Shown here piece after piece: positions 53,402 to 61,980 of a DNA stretch of 64,000 nucleotides. The translations under genes and the position numbers were made by a program. Below the pieces are notes generated by a model that saw nothing but the letters and a program-made list of their open reading frames with translations, was not told the origin of the DNA and made no database searches. This stretch comes from Isoptericola jiangsuensis (GTDB taxonomy: Bacteria > Actinomycetota > Actinomycetes > Actinomycetales > Cellulomonadaceae). Positions within the stretch are counted from its first letter, which is position 1; each line of letters starts with the position of its first letter. The stretch lies in assembly GCF_002563715.1 (NCBI RefSeq), contig NZ_PDJJ01000001.1, positions 3,038,001-3,102,000 on the forward strand, in the 5' to 3' direction.

Positions 53402-54825
53402 GCGTCCTCTCCTCGGACCAGCGACAGCACGTCGTCGCGCAGCTTGGTCATGATGTCGGCGTCGGCGGCCTCGACGTTGAGCCGCAGCAGCGGCTCCGTG
53501 TTGGAGGCGCGCAGGTTGAACCACCACTGGGGGTGCTGGCCGTCCCAGTGGGCGACGGTGAGCCCGTCGAGGGTGTCGATCACGGCGTCGGGGTACGCCG
53601 CCGCGTAGGTGTCGCGCACGCGGGCGGTCGTGGCGGCGGCGTCCGCCACGGTCGAGTTGATCTCGCCGGACGCGACGTACGGCGTGTACATCTCGGCGAG
53701 CGCGGACGCGGGGTGCTGCTGCTCGCCGAGCGCCGCGAGCACGTGCAGCGCCGCGAGCATGCCGGTGTCGGCGAACCAGAAGTCGCGGAAGTAGTAGTGC
53801 GCGGAGTGCTCGCCGCCGAACACGGCGTCGTGGGACGCCATCTCGGCCTTGATGAACGAGTGGCCGACCCGGGTGCGCACGAGGGTCGCGTCGGTGGCGC
53901 CGAGCAGGTCCGGCACGGCCCGGGAGGTGATGAGGTTGTGGATCACCGTGGCGGGGCGGCCCGCGGCCTGCTCCTTGGCGATCTCGCGCAGCCCGACCAG
54001 GGCGGTGACGGCGGACGGGGACACGGCGGCCCCCCGCTCGTCGACGACGAAGCAGCGGTCGGCGTCGCCGTCGAACGCGAGCCCGAGGTCGGCCTCGTGC
54101 GCGACGACGGCGGCCTGCAGGTCGAGCAGGTTCGCGGGCTCCAGCGGGTTCGCCTCGTGGTTCGGGAAGGTCCCGTCGAGCTCGAAGTACAGCGGCACGA
54201 CCTCGAGCGGAAGGGCGGGCAGCCCGGCGGCGGTGCCGAGCACCGCCGGGGCGGTGAGGCCCGCCATGCCGTTGCCGGCGTCCACGACGACCTTCAGGGG
54301 GCGGATGCCGGACAGGTCGACCAGGCCGCGCAGGAACCCCGCGTAGTCGGCCAGCAGGTCGCGCTCGGTGAGCGAGCCGGGCTCGTCCGCGCTCGTCGAC
54401 GGCGCGCCGTCGAGGAGCTCCTCGGCGAGGCGTCGCACGTCGGCGAGGCCGGTGTCCTGCCCGACGGGGCGGGCACCCGCGCGGCACAGCTTGATCCCGT
54501 TGTAGACGGCCGGGTTGTGCGAGGCGGTGAACATCGCGCCGGGCGCGTCCAGGTGCCCGGAGGCGAAGTACAGGCCGTCGGTCGAGCACTGCCCGACGTC
54601 GACCACGTCGACGCCGGTGGCGCGGACGCCGTCGGAGAACGCCGCGACGAGCTCGGGGCCCGAGTCGCGCATGTCCCGCCCGACGACGACCCGGCGGGCG
54701 CCCTCGGGGAGCACGACCACGCGGGCGTACGCCTCGCCGAGCGCGCGGGCCACGGCCGGCGAGAGCTGGTCGGGGACGGTGCCCCGCACGTCGTAGGCCT
54801 TGACGAGGCCGGTCAGGTCGGTCAC
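53398..54825 (-). CDS. manB: Phosphomannomutase/phosphoglucomutase
   Basis: The 475-residue alpha-D-phosphohexomutase interconverts mannose-6-P and mannose-1-P (or the glucose forms). LVKAYDVRGTVPD is the N-terminal loop, AMFTASHNPAVYNGIK carries the phosphorylated Ser, LAFDGDADRCFVVD binds magnesium, FGGEHSAHYYF is the sugar loop and LRASNTEPLLRLNVEA binds the phosphate. GTG 54825 has GGGTGG 5-6 nt upstream; another GTG 9 nt earlier is in frame. It draws on the same mannose-6-P pool as manA, toward GDP-mannose. Confidence 0.92.
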   Translation of the reverse strand: MTDLTGLVKAYDVRGTVPDQLSPAVARALGEAYARVVVLPEGARRVVVGRDMRDSGPELVAAFSDGVRATGVDVVDVGQCSTDGLYFASGHLDAPGAMFTASHNPAVYNGIKLCRAGARPVGQDTGLADVRRLAEELLDGAPSTSADEPGSLTERDLLADYAGFLRGLVDLSGIRPLKVVVDAGNGMAGLTAPAVLGTAAGLPALPLEVVPLYFELDGTFPNHEANPLEPANLLDLQAAVVAHEADLGLAFDGDADRCFVVDERGAAVSPSAVTALVGLREIAKEQAAGRPATVIHNLITSRAVPDLLGATDATLVRTRVGHSFIKAEMASHDAVFGGEHSAHYYFRDFWFADTGMLAALHVLAALGEQQHPASALAEMYTPYVASGEINSTVADAAATTARVRDTYAAAYPDAVIDTLDGLTVAHWDGQHPQWWFNLRASNTEPLLRLNVEAADADIMTKLRDDVLSLVRGEDA

Positions 54826-54893
54826 GGTGCCCACCCTACGGCCCCGGGCCGGGGCAAGGTCCGGCCCGCGACGGACCTCACCCGGGCGACCGG

Positions 54894-55256
54894 TCAGTCG
54901 GGGTCGCCGCGCAGCACCCGCAGGTGGCCGCGGCGGGCCGTCTCGGTGACGCCGTCGGGCTCGGGGGCGGCGACCTGCCGCCCCCCGCGACCGGCCTCGC
55001 GCACGGCTTCCGCCAGCGCCGACAGGTCGTCCTTCGACGGGGGCGGGGTGTCGAACTCGGGCTGCAGGCGCACGACCTCCCAGCCCCGGGGCGCCGTGAG
55101 GCGTGCCGCATGGACGGAGCACAGGTCGTAGCTGTGCGGCTCGGCCCGTTGCGCCAGGGGGCCGAGCACCGCGGTGGAGTCCGCGTAGACGTAGGTGAGC
55201 GTCGCGACGGCTGCCTGGGTGCATGCCGTGCGCGAGCACTGCCGGACCGATCTCAC
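54894..55256 (-). CDS. DUF3499 family protein
   Basis: This 120-residue actinobacterial protein begins VRQCSRTACTQAAVATLTYVYADSTAVLGP and has EPHSYDLCSVHAARL, giving Cys and His residues that look like a small zinc site. Its function is unknown. The C-terminus holds DTPPPSKDDLSALAEAV and is otherwise variable. The GTG start (55256) lies 6 nt after TATCCT with no ribosome site, a leaderless start. It diverges from the metallopeptidase gene, as in other actinobacteria. Confidence 0.85.
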   Translation of the reverse strand: MRSVRQCSRTACTQAAVATLTYVYADSTAVLGPLAQRAEPHSYDLCSVHAARLTAPRGWEVVRLQPEFDTPPPSKDDLSALAEAVREAGRGGRQVAAPEPDGVTETARRGHLRVLRGDPD

Positions 55257-55323
55257 GCGGGGAGGATACGCCGCCCGGACCCGGCGGCGCTCCCCGGCGC
55301 GCCGCGCTGGATAGGCTCGGGGG
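55257..55323. promoter_or_regulatory. Divergent pair of leaderless promoters
   Basis: TATCCT (minus, 55268-55263) is 6 nt before GTG 55256, and TAGGCT (plus, 55312-55317) is 6 nt before ATG 55324. The whole 67-bp gap is promoter DNA. Confidence 0.6.
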
Positions 55324-55812
55324 ATGAGGAGCGAGGAGCCGGACGGCACCCCCGGTCACCTGGTGCCGCTCGGCGGGGGCCCGGCGGGCGGGCTGCCGCC
55401 CCGCGGGGTGCGGCGACGCGACCGTCGTGGCCGGGGCCTGCGCGGCACGCTGCTGCCGCCGGGAGCGCCCGCCCACCGCACGCGCGCGGAGAAGTTCGAC
55501 GACGCGGTCCTCGCCGCGGTGGACCGGATCGAGCGCCGCTGGCCCGCGGTCGGCGGCGTCGAGTTCGCCGTCGAGGACGTCCCGCCGTCGGACCCCGCGC
55601 CGTGGGAGCCGGGCGGCGTGGCCCTGGGGCGGTTGTTCCCGGCCGAGGCCGGTCAGCCCGCCCGGATCGTCGTCTACCGGCGCCCGGTGGAGACGCGCGC
55701 GCTGGACGCCGACGACCGGGACGACCTCGTGCACGAGGTCGTGGTCGAGCAGGTGGCGCACCTGCTGGCGCGCACCCCCGAGGAGATCGACCCGGAGTTC
55801 CGCGGTCGCTGA
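55324..55812 (+). CDS. Metallopeptidase-family (zincin-like) protein
   Basis: The 162-residue protein has an Arg/Gly/Pro-rich N-terminal 55 residues and then the small zincin-like fold: FDDAVLAAVDRIERRWP, VEFAVEDVPPSDP, RIVVYRRPVETRA and DLVHEVVVEQVAHLL. The usual HEXXH is here HEVVVEQ, so the second His is not in place and catalysis is doubtful, although the family is annotated as peptidases. Actinobacterial relatives commonly show the same change. It starts leaderless at ATG 55324 and ends 4 nt from the convergent DUF5719 gene. Confidence 0.8.
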   Translation: MRSEEPDGTPGHLVPLGGGPAGGLPPRGVRRRDRRGRGLRGTLLPPGAPAHRTRAEKFDDAVLAAVDRIERRWPAVGGVEFAVEDVPPSDPAPWEPGGVALGRLFPAEAGQPARIVVYRRPVETRALDADDRDDLVHEVVVEQVAHLLARTPEEIDPEFRGR

Positions 55813-55816
55813 CGGC

Positions 55817-57421
55817 TCAGGGGACGTCGTCGCGGCGCACGGCGACCTCGCCCGCCGCTCCCCCGGACGCCGTCGGCTCGAGCGTCGCGACCAGCGTGCC
55901 GGTGGTGTCCGTGCCGTCGGACGCGGTGAGGCGGACCGACCACGGGACGGACCCGGCGGCGGACGCGGGCACGTCGACCAGCACCGCGGAGACCGCGCCG
56001 ACGTCGGCGGCCGGGACCTCGACGGTGCCGCCCACGGGCACGGCGACCCGTCGCTCCCCGGCGACCGCGCCGTCGGCGTCGACGCCGCGCACCGTCACCT
56101 CGATCTCCCCCTCGGGCGCGGCGTCGGTGTCCCGGGCGGCGGGCACGCCGGCCAGGACGACGGTCGCGTCGGTGCCGGCGGGCAGCGCGACCTGGCCGGT
56201 CGCCGCACGCTCCGGGCCGGGCACGGCCGGCGCGGCGCTCCAGGCGACGTCGTAGGGCGTGCCGTCGACGACCGCGTCGTCGGGCAGCACGCCGGGCACG
56301 GCCGCGTGGGCACCGGCCACGACGGGCACGTCCGCGTCGACCACCACCGTGTACGTCCCGGCGTCGAGCCCGCCCAGGGGCACCGCCGTCACCTCGCCGG
56401 CCGTCAGCTCCGTGCTCTCGGCACCGCGCAGGGTGACGCGTCCGTCGGGTCCGTAGACGTGGACGGCGGCCCGGCCGTCCTCGTCGGGTGCGAGGAGCCA
56501 CAGCTCGGCGGCGTGCGGGTCCGCCGGCGCCTCCCCCCGGGACACGACGCCGGTGACGACGACGGCGTCGGTCGGTCCGGCGCCCGGGGTGACGACGTCG
56601 GTGCCCGCCGGGACCAGACCGTCGATGCCCTGGGTCTGCAGGGACGCGGTGACGCGGGCGCCGGTGGCGCGCACGTGCACGGCGAGCCGCTCCTGCTCGG
56701 GGGCGAGCGCGTCGAGGCGCACGACGGTCTCGGCGCCGGGTTCGAGGGCGAACGCGCCGCTGCCCCCGACGGGCAGCGGCCCGGTGGACCCGTACACGTC
56801 GAGGCGCACGCTCGCGGGGCCGTCGCTGGGGTTCTGCACCGCCAGCAGCGCGCTGGACCCCGTCGCGCTGTCGCCGCCGACGAGCCACCGGTCGGTCGCG
56901 GGCGCCGCGCAGGACGCGGCCGCGAGCCCCCGCAGGTCGCCCTGGGTCGTCACGGACGCGGTGGCCGCGGCCGCCCGCAGGGGCCGTTCGGGCACCGGCA
57001 CGACCGTGAGGGTGCGCGGGCCGTCCTGCGCGGTGGCGACGGCGGCGTCGGGGCCGGCGGTCAGCGGGTCCTCGTCGCCGCCGTCGAGGGCTCCGAGAGA
57101 CCCGTCGCCCGCGGCTCCCACGACGGCGGCGCGCAGGGTCGTGGCGGTGGCGACCGGCGTGGCGCCGAACTGGTCGTCGCCCACGTCGGCCCCCTCGGGC
57201 AGGGCCGCGGCGGGCGGGCAGACGAGCCGCACCGGGGCCGGCTCGACGGCGACCTGCCGGGTCGCGGCCTCCAGCGCGACGGCCTCCGCCCCGGTCCAGC
57301 GCTCGACCCCGACCTGGCCCCCGACGGCGACGGCCGCGAGCACGCCGACGACGACCACCCCGCTGACGGTGCGCAGGACGACGCGGACGGCCCGCGAGCG
57401 CGGGGACGGCAGCGGGCTCAT
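55817..57421 (-). CDS. DUF5719 family exported protein
   Basis: The 534-residue protein has a basic start, one membrane helix (VVVVGVLAAVAVGGQVG) and a long extracytoplasmic, Ala/Gly/Val-rich beta part. LVCPPAAALPEG early and LAAASCAAPATDRWLVGGDSA carry conserved Cys residues, followed by LLAVQNPSDGPASVRLDVYGSTG, the family core. Its function is unknown. ATG 57421 overlaps the stop of the large GT2 gene by 4 nt, a conserved pairing near whiB in actinobacteria, so it may help that membrane enzyme. Confidence 0.85.
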   Translation of the reverse strand: MSPLPSPRSRAVRVVLRTVSGVVVVGVLAAVAVGGQVGVERWTGAEAVALEAATRQVAVEPAPVRLVCPPAAALPEGADVGDDQFGATPVATATTLRAAVVGAAGDGSLGALDGGDEDPLTAGPDAAVATAQDGPRTLTVVPVPERPLRAAAATASVTTQGDLRGLAAASCAAPATDRWLVGGDSATGSSALLAVQNPSDGPASVRLDVYGSTGPLPVGGSGAFALEPGAETVVRLDALAPEQERLAVHVRATGARVTASLQTQGIDGLVPAGTDVVTPGAGPTDAVVVTGVVSRGEAPADPHAAELWLLAPDEDGRAAVHVYGPDGRVTLRGAESTELTAGEVTAVPLGGLDAGTYTVVVDADVPVVAGAHAAVPGVLPDDAVVDGTPYDVAWSAAPAVPGPERAATGQVALPAGTDATVVLAGVPAARDTDAAPEGEIEVTVRGVDADGAVAGERRVAVPVGGTVEVPAADVGAVSAVLVDVPASAAGSVPWSVRLTASDGTDTTGTLVATLEPTASGGAAGEVAVRRDDVP

Positions 57422-60400
57422 CGGGTCCTCCGGCGGCCGACGGGCAGGGCGAGCAGGGTGAAGACGACCAGCACGAGGGCGGTCAGGGCGAGCCACGGGG
57501 GCCGGGAGGCGGCGGCGTGCTCGACGACGAGGTGCCCTCCGGCGGCCCCGAGCTCGAAGGCCTGCCGTCCGTCGACGTCGAGCGCGGCGAGGCGGCGGCC
57601 GTCGAGGCTGGCGCGCCAGCCCTGGCCCGCGCTCTCGGCGAGGACGACGGTGCGGTCCGGCGCGCCGGGGCCGACGTCGGTGCTCACCCGGCGGCCGTCG
57701 GAGGCCAGCACCACGGCGGGGGTGGCGGGGTCGGCGTCGGCGGCGTCGAGGACGGTGGCCCACCCCGTGCCGGGGTCGGCGTCGCCGACCCGCCAGAGCA
57801 GCACGCCCTCCTCGGTGACCCGGTGCAGGCCGGGCACGAGGTCGAGGGAGGTGACGAGGTCGGCGTCGCCGTCGGCGGGGACCTGGACGGCCCCGACGCC
57901 GAGGGCGGCGAGGCGGTCGGCGAGGTCGGGGCTGCGCCCGGCGGCCACCTGCGCGACGAGCGCGTCGAGGGCGTCGACGTCGGGACGCGCGGGTCCGGGT
58001 GCCAGGCCCGCGTCGCGGGCGCGCACCACGACGGAGGAGTCGAGGAGGCTGCTGCCGTCGGCGTGCAGGACGGCGTACTCGACGACGTCGTCGACACGGT
58101 CGAGCTGCAGGACGCGGGCGGAGCGCGGCGGCGCCTGGAGCTGGCGGCCGACGGCCGGCACCGCGTGGTCGGCGTCGGCGGTGAGCGCCCCGACCCCGGC
58201 GGGGGTCACGGACTGCGCCCACCACACGGCGAGCCCGCCGGCGGGCACGGCGAGCGCGAGGGCGGCGACGAGCCCGACGGCGACGCGGCGGGCCGGGTGG
58301 CGGCCGGGGCGCGGCGTCGCGGCCAGCGCGGCGCACCCGAGGCCGAGCAGCAGCACGGACAGGCCGGCGCCGGGCCAGCCGTGCACGACGGCCGCGGACC
58401 CGTCGGGGGCGGCGCCGGACGCGACGGCGGTGCCGGCCGCCGTGAGGGCGACGACGAGGCCGAGGATGGCCAGCAGGAACCCGCCGCGCACGGCGGCGGT
58501 CCGTCGTCCGGGGAGCGCGGCCGCGGCGAGGACGAGCACGAGGCCGCCGAGCAGCCAGGGCCCGGCGCCGCCGGCGGCAGCGAGGGGGTCGGGCAGCGTG
58601 CCGGTGGGCCAGGCCTGCGGCGGGGCGGGCTGGCCGAGCAGCAGCGTGAGCCCGTCGGGGGCGGCGGACGGCAGCGGCACGCCCGGTTCGGCGAGGACGG
58701 CGCGCCAGCCCCCGTCGGCCCACGTCGCGGTGACGTGCCACCAGAACGGGAGCCCGACGACGACGGCGGGGACGAGCACGAGGAGCAGCCGACGCCAGGA
58801 CCGGCGGGCGACGACCAGCACGCCCGCGCACGCCAGGACGGCGACCGGGAGGAGGGCGGGGGCCCCGCTCACCGCGACGGCGAGCAGCAGGCCGGCGGCG
58901 GCGGCGGCCCCGAGGGACCCCGTGCGCGGGCGGGCGGGCCCGACGCCGTCGCGGGCCTGCGTCCCGACGGCCCGCACGGTGGCGACGAGCACCCACGGCA
59001 GGGCGAGGTGCGCGACGACGGCGCCGACCCGGCCGGACGCGAGCGAGGCGAGGAACGCCGGGGACGCGGTCCACACGAGCGCCGCGGCGGCGCGCGCCCA
59101 CACGGACCGGGTGACCACGCCGGCGCCGAACCACCCGGCGAGGGCCGCCAGCGGCAGGGCGCCGAGGACGAGCAGGTCGACGCCCTGCTGCACGGAGCCG
59201 GTGAGCGCGCCGAGCGCCGTCAGGAGGGTCAGCAGCGGGTCGGCGGGGGCTCCGGTGCTTAGGGCGTCGCGCACCCAGCCGGAGGTGGCGGCGGCGAACG
59301 CGTCGCCGAGCGAGCCGGGGGCGGGCAGCAGCGCGCCGCCGACGATGCGGCCGCCGTCGGCGAGCACGCCCTGCCAGGGCGCGAACGTGGCGGCCGTGAG
59401 CAGGAGGACCGGCACCACGACCAGGGTGAGCGCGGTGCGGCGGCGGCGGGCGAGGCGCCGCAGCTCGGCCCGTTCGAGGTCGGTGGGCCCGCGCCGGACG
59501 CGGTGCGCCTCGGCCCGGGTGAGGCGGGCGTCGCGCCGCTCGGCGGCCACGCGCCGCCAGCTCGCCCGCAGGGGGCGCAGCACGCGGCGCGGTCGGGTCC
59601 GTGTCGCGGCGGCACGGCGCCGGCCGCGCACCAGCGGGACGACGCGCAGCACGGTGACGACGGGGGCGAGGATCTCGTCGCGGGCGCGGGCGGGTCGCTT
59701 GAGGGCGAGCCGGTACGCCGCGGCGAACGGCGCCCAGACGAGCATCGCCACCATCGCGACGGGCACGAGGGGCAGGGGGACGCCGACGAGGCGGGCGTAG
59801 AGCTGGCTGCGGCGGCGTGCGTACGCCGACGCGTCGAGGCCGGCCCCGCGGCGGGCGCCCCGCAGCCCCCGCAGGGACGCCTGCGCGTGGTGCACCAGGG
59901 CGGCGGGCACGACGACGACGCGGTGCCCCGCGAGCCGGGCGCGACGGCTGAGGTCGAGGCCGTCGCCGTAGCGGCCGGCCTCGGGGTCGGTGCCGCGCAG
60001 CTGCTCCCAGACGCTGCGCCGCACGAGCGCGCCCGCCAGGCCGACGGCGAGCACGTCCTCGTTGGCGTCGTGCTGGCCCTGGTCGATCTCGGAGTCGTCG
60101 ATGCCGGTCATGCGCCGCCCGAGCGGCGAGACGGTGAACCCGACCTCGAGGAGGACGCCGGGGCGGGACCGGTCGGGGACGACGGGGGTGCCGTCGGCGT
60201 CGAGGTCCCAGCGCACCTGCTTGGGTCCCGCGACGGCCACGGCCGCGGAGTGCTCGACGGCGCGCAGGAGGTGGCCGAGGGCGTCGGGCGCGGGGGCGGA
60301 GTCGTCGTGCAGCACCCAGATCCACCCGGCGTCGCCGAGCGCGCCGACGGCGAGGGCGTGGTCGACGGCGTCACCGAGGGTGCGGGAGCCGGAGGCACCG

Positions 60401-60687
60401 ACGTAGCGGTGCCCGCCGAGGCTGAGGTCGGCGTGCGCGGCGGTCGAGGGCGCGGCGTCCACGTCGACCACGACGACGTCGTCGGGGGCGTGGCCCTGCG
60501 CGGCGAGCGCGTCGAGCGTCGCGGGCAGGTAGGCGGTGCGCCCCCGCGTGACGACGACGGCGGTGACGGCCACGGCCGTGCGCGACGGACGGCCCGCGGC
60601 GAGCGCGAGCCCCGGGGTCGCGCCAGGTGGTGCGACCCCGTCAGCGGGCGTCCGGGTCAGGTGCGGTGCAGTCATCCTGCCCGCCAT
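57418..60687 (-). CDS. Large membrane glycosyltransferase (GT2 plus multi-helix domain)
   Basis: The 1089-residue protein begins with a GT2 domain (residues 40-300: VTAVVVTRGRTAYLPATLDAL, VVVVDVDAAPS, WIWVLHDDSAPAPDAL, GRYGDGLDLSRRARLAG). About 12 hydrophobic segments follow, including TALTLVVVPVLLLTAATFAPW, LLVLGALPLAALAGWFGAG, LLLAVAVSGAPALLPVAVLA and LLLGLGCAALAA. A soluble C-terminal domain and a last helix (LALTALVLVVFTLLALPVG) complete it. Such proteins are conserved near whiB and are presumed to build a wall or lipid glycan. ATG 60687 is used; a second ATG lies 12 nt in. Confidence 0.85.
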   Translation of the reverse strand: MAGRMTAPHLTRTPADGVAPPGATPGLALAAGRPSRTAVAVTAVVVTRGRTAYLPATLDALAAQGHAPDDVVVVDVDAAPSTAAHADLSLGGHRYVGASGSRTLGDAVDHALAVGALGDAGWIWVLHDDSAPAPDALGHLLRAVEHSAAVAVAGPKQVRWDLDADGTPVVPDRSRPGVLLEVGFTVSPLGRRMTGIDDSEIDQGQHDANEDVLAVGLAGALVRRSVWEQLRGTDPEAGRYGDGLDLSRRARLAGHRVVVVPAALVHHAQASLRGLRGARRGAGLDASAYARRRSQLYARLVGVPLPLVPVAMVAMLVWAPFAAAYRLALKRPARARDEILAPVVTVLRVVPLVRGRRRAAATRTRPRRVLRPLRASWRRVAAERRDARLTRAEAHRVRRGPTDLERAELRRLARRRRTALTLVVVPVLLLTAATFAPWQGVLADGGRIVGGALLPAPGSLGDAFAAATSGWVRDALSTGAPADPLLTLLTALGALTGSVQQGVDLLVLGALPLAALAGWFGAGVVTRSVWARAAAALVWTASPAFLASLASGRVGAVVAHLALPWVLVATVRAVGTQARDGVGPARPRTGSLGAAAAAGLLLAVAVSGAPALLPVAVLACAGVLVVARRSWRRLLLVLVPAVVVGLPFWWHVTATWADGGWRAVLAEPGVPLPSAAPDGLTLLLGQPAPPQAWPTGTLPDPLAAAGGAGPWLLGGLVLVLAAAALPGRRTAAVRGGFLLAILGLVVALTAAGTAVASGAAPDGSAAVVHGWPGAGLSVLLLGLGCAALAATPRPGRHPARRVAVGLVAALALAVPAGGLAVWWAQSVTPAGVGALTADADHAVPAVGRQLQAPPRSARVLQLDRVDDVVEYAVLHADGSSLLDSSVVVRARDAGLAPGPARPDVDALDALVAQVAAGRSPDLADRLAALGVGAVQVPADGDADLVTSLDLVPGLHRVTEEGVLLWRVGDADPGTGWATVLDAADADPATPAVVLASDGRRVSTDVGPGAPDRTVVLAESAGQGWRASLDGRRLAALDVDGRQAFELGAAGGHLVVEHAAASRPPWLALTALVLVVFTLLALPVGRRRTR

Positions 60688-60695
60688 GATGCGTT

Positions 60696-60710
60696 CCCCG
60701 GGCGCCGGGG
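60696..60710 (-). terminator. Weak hairpin after whiB
   Basis: CCCCGG (60696-60701) and CCGGGG (60705-60710) enclose 3 nt, 14 nt after the whiB stop. Confidence 0.35.
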
Positions 60711-60723
60711 TGTGGGACCCGCG

Positions 60724-61062
60724 TCAGACGGCGCGCCGCTTGAGCTTGCGACGCTCCCGCTCGGACAGGCCGCCCCAGATCCCGAACCGCTCGTCGTGGG
60801 CCAGGGCGTAGTCGAGGCACTCGGCCCGGACCTCGCAGGACGCGCAGACCTTCTTGGCCTCGCGCGTGGACCCGCCCTTCTCCGGGAAGAAGGCCTCCGG
60901 GTCGGTCTGGGCGCACAGGGCTCGCTCCTGCCACCCGAGCAGCGTGTCGTCGTCCTCGACGACCGCCTGGCCGAAGAGCGGCAGGACCGGTGCGACCCGC
61001 TCCGTCCCGCTCTCGACGTCAGACGGGAAGACCCCCTGGTCCCCGTCGAACAAGTTCCACAT
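60724..61062 (-). CDS. WhiB-family iron-sulfur regulator (WhiB2-like)
   Basis: The 112-residue protein carries four Cys residues: ERALCAQTDPEAFFPE, then KKVCASCEVRAECLDYAL, which ligate a 4Fe-4S cluster. FGIWGGLSERERRKLKRR is the G-W-G turn and basic DNA-binding tail. Its position next to the large GT2 and DUF5719 genes and near manB matches WhiB2/WhmD, which controls division and septation with SigA. ATG 61062 has GGAGGGG 7 nt upstream; an ATG 15 nt further out overlaps that ribosome site and is less likely. A good sigma-70 type promoter lies upstream. Confidence 0.92.
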   Translation of the reverse strand: MWNLFDGDQGVFPSDVESGTERVAPVLPLFGQAVVEDDDTLLGWQERALCAQTDPEAFFPEKGGSTREAKKVCASCEVRAECLDYALAHDERFGIWGGLSERERRKLKRRAV

Positions 61063-61106
61063 GGCGTGCCCCTCCATGCCGTCCGCTAGGAAACTGCATA
61101 CCTGGA

Positions 61107-61135
61107 ATTACACGCGTGTCTTTCGGGGTCGTCAA
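61107..61135 (-). promoter_or_regulatory. whiB promoter with internal palindrome
   Basis: On the minus strand TTGACG (61135-61130) and TGTAAT (61112-61107) have a 17-nt spacer. The palindrome ACACGCGTGT (61110-61119) overlaps the -10 and the spacer and could be an operator, perhaps for WhiB itself. Confidence 0.65.
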
Positions 61136-61245
61136 GCCGAAATGTGCTAGGTCGGCCACCTGCACGGTCTGTTCACAACCACCTGAGGTCGAGTTGAGGT
61201 CCGACCACGAGACGTCGACCCAGGTCGGAGCCGTAGGGTTGGCCG

Positions 61246-61980
61246 GTGACCACCGAGCCCCGCACCGTGACCGCACTGCTCGACCGGCTCGCCGCCACCG
61301 GCGGACGCCCGGCCCTCACCTGGTACGGGGACGACGGCGAACGGGTCGAGCTGTCGGGGGCCGTCGTCGGCAACTGGGTCGCCAAGACCGTCAACCTGCT
61401 CGTCGAGGAGTTCGACGCCGGTCCCGGCACCGACGTCGTCGTCGACCTGCCCGTCGGCTGGCGCCAGACCGTCTGGGCGGTCGCCGCCGCCCGCTGCGGC
61501 GCCACGCTCACCCTGGTCGACCCCACGGCCGACGGCACCGGCCACGACGCGGACGTCGTCGTCACCTCGCGCCCCGGGCACTGGGGCGGGACCACGGCCG
61601 AGGTCGTCGCCGTGACGCTCGCGGCGCTGGCCCGCCGGTACGACGGCGACCTCCCGCCCGGGGCCGTCGACGCCGCGGCGGCCGTCATGACCTACGGCGA
61701 CGTCATCGGCTTCGACCCCGCCCCCGGCACCTCCGCCCCGCTGGCCACCCTGGTCGGCCCGGTGCCGGCGGAGCCCGCCGGGCGGGAGGTCGTGCGCGGC
61801 GACCGTCCCGTGGCGGACGTCCTCGCCACCACGATCGGGGTGTGGGCCCGCGGCGGGTCCGTGGTGCTGCTGTCCGCCGCGACCACCGCCACGCTCGACG
61901 CGGACCCCGCGCGCCGCGACGCCCTCGTCGCCACCGAGCGGGTCACGGGCGTCGCTCAGGACCTCCCGAGCGCCCGGTAG
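61246..61980 (+). CDS. TIGR03089 family protein
   Basis: The 244-residue actinobacterial protein resembles the N-terminal part of acyl-CoA-synthetase-like adenylating enzymes (LLDRLAATGGRPALTWYGDDGERVELSG, VVGNWVAKTVNLL, VAAARCGATLTLVDP), but it is too short for catalysis and lacks the AMP-binding Ser/Gly/Lys loop. Its function is unknown. The GTG start is 6 nt after TAGGGT, a leaderless start. Its last 25 nt overlap the end of the convergent ugd gene. It is often found near whiB2 and rhamnosyl/mannosyl genes in this phylum. Confidence 0.85.
   Translation: MTTEPRTVTALLDRLAATGGRPALTWYGDDGERVELSGAVVGNWVAKTVNLLVEEFDAGPGTDVVVDLPVGWRQTVWAVAAARCGATLTLVDPTADGTGHDADVVVTSRPGHWGGTTAEVVAVTLAALARRYDGDLPPGAVDAAAAVMTYGDVIGFDPAPGTSAPLATLVGPVPAEPAGREVVRGDRPVADVLATTIGVWARGGSVVLLSAATTATLDADPARRDALVATERVTGVAQDLPSAR

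Noticed and set aside
55817-60325. Alternative minus-strand reading joining the DUF5719 protein to about 970 upstream residues
   Set aside because: The upstream part is an Arg/Pro-rich shadow of the large GT2 gene in another frame; the true DUF5719 start is the ATG at 57421 with a signal-anchor.
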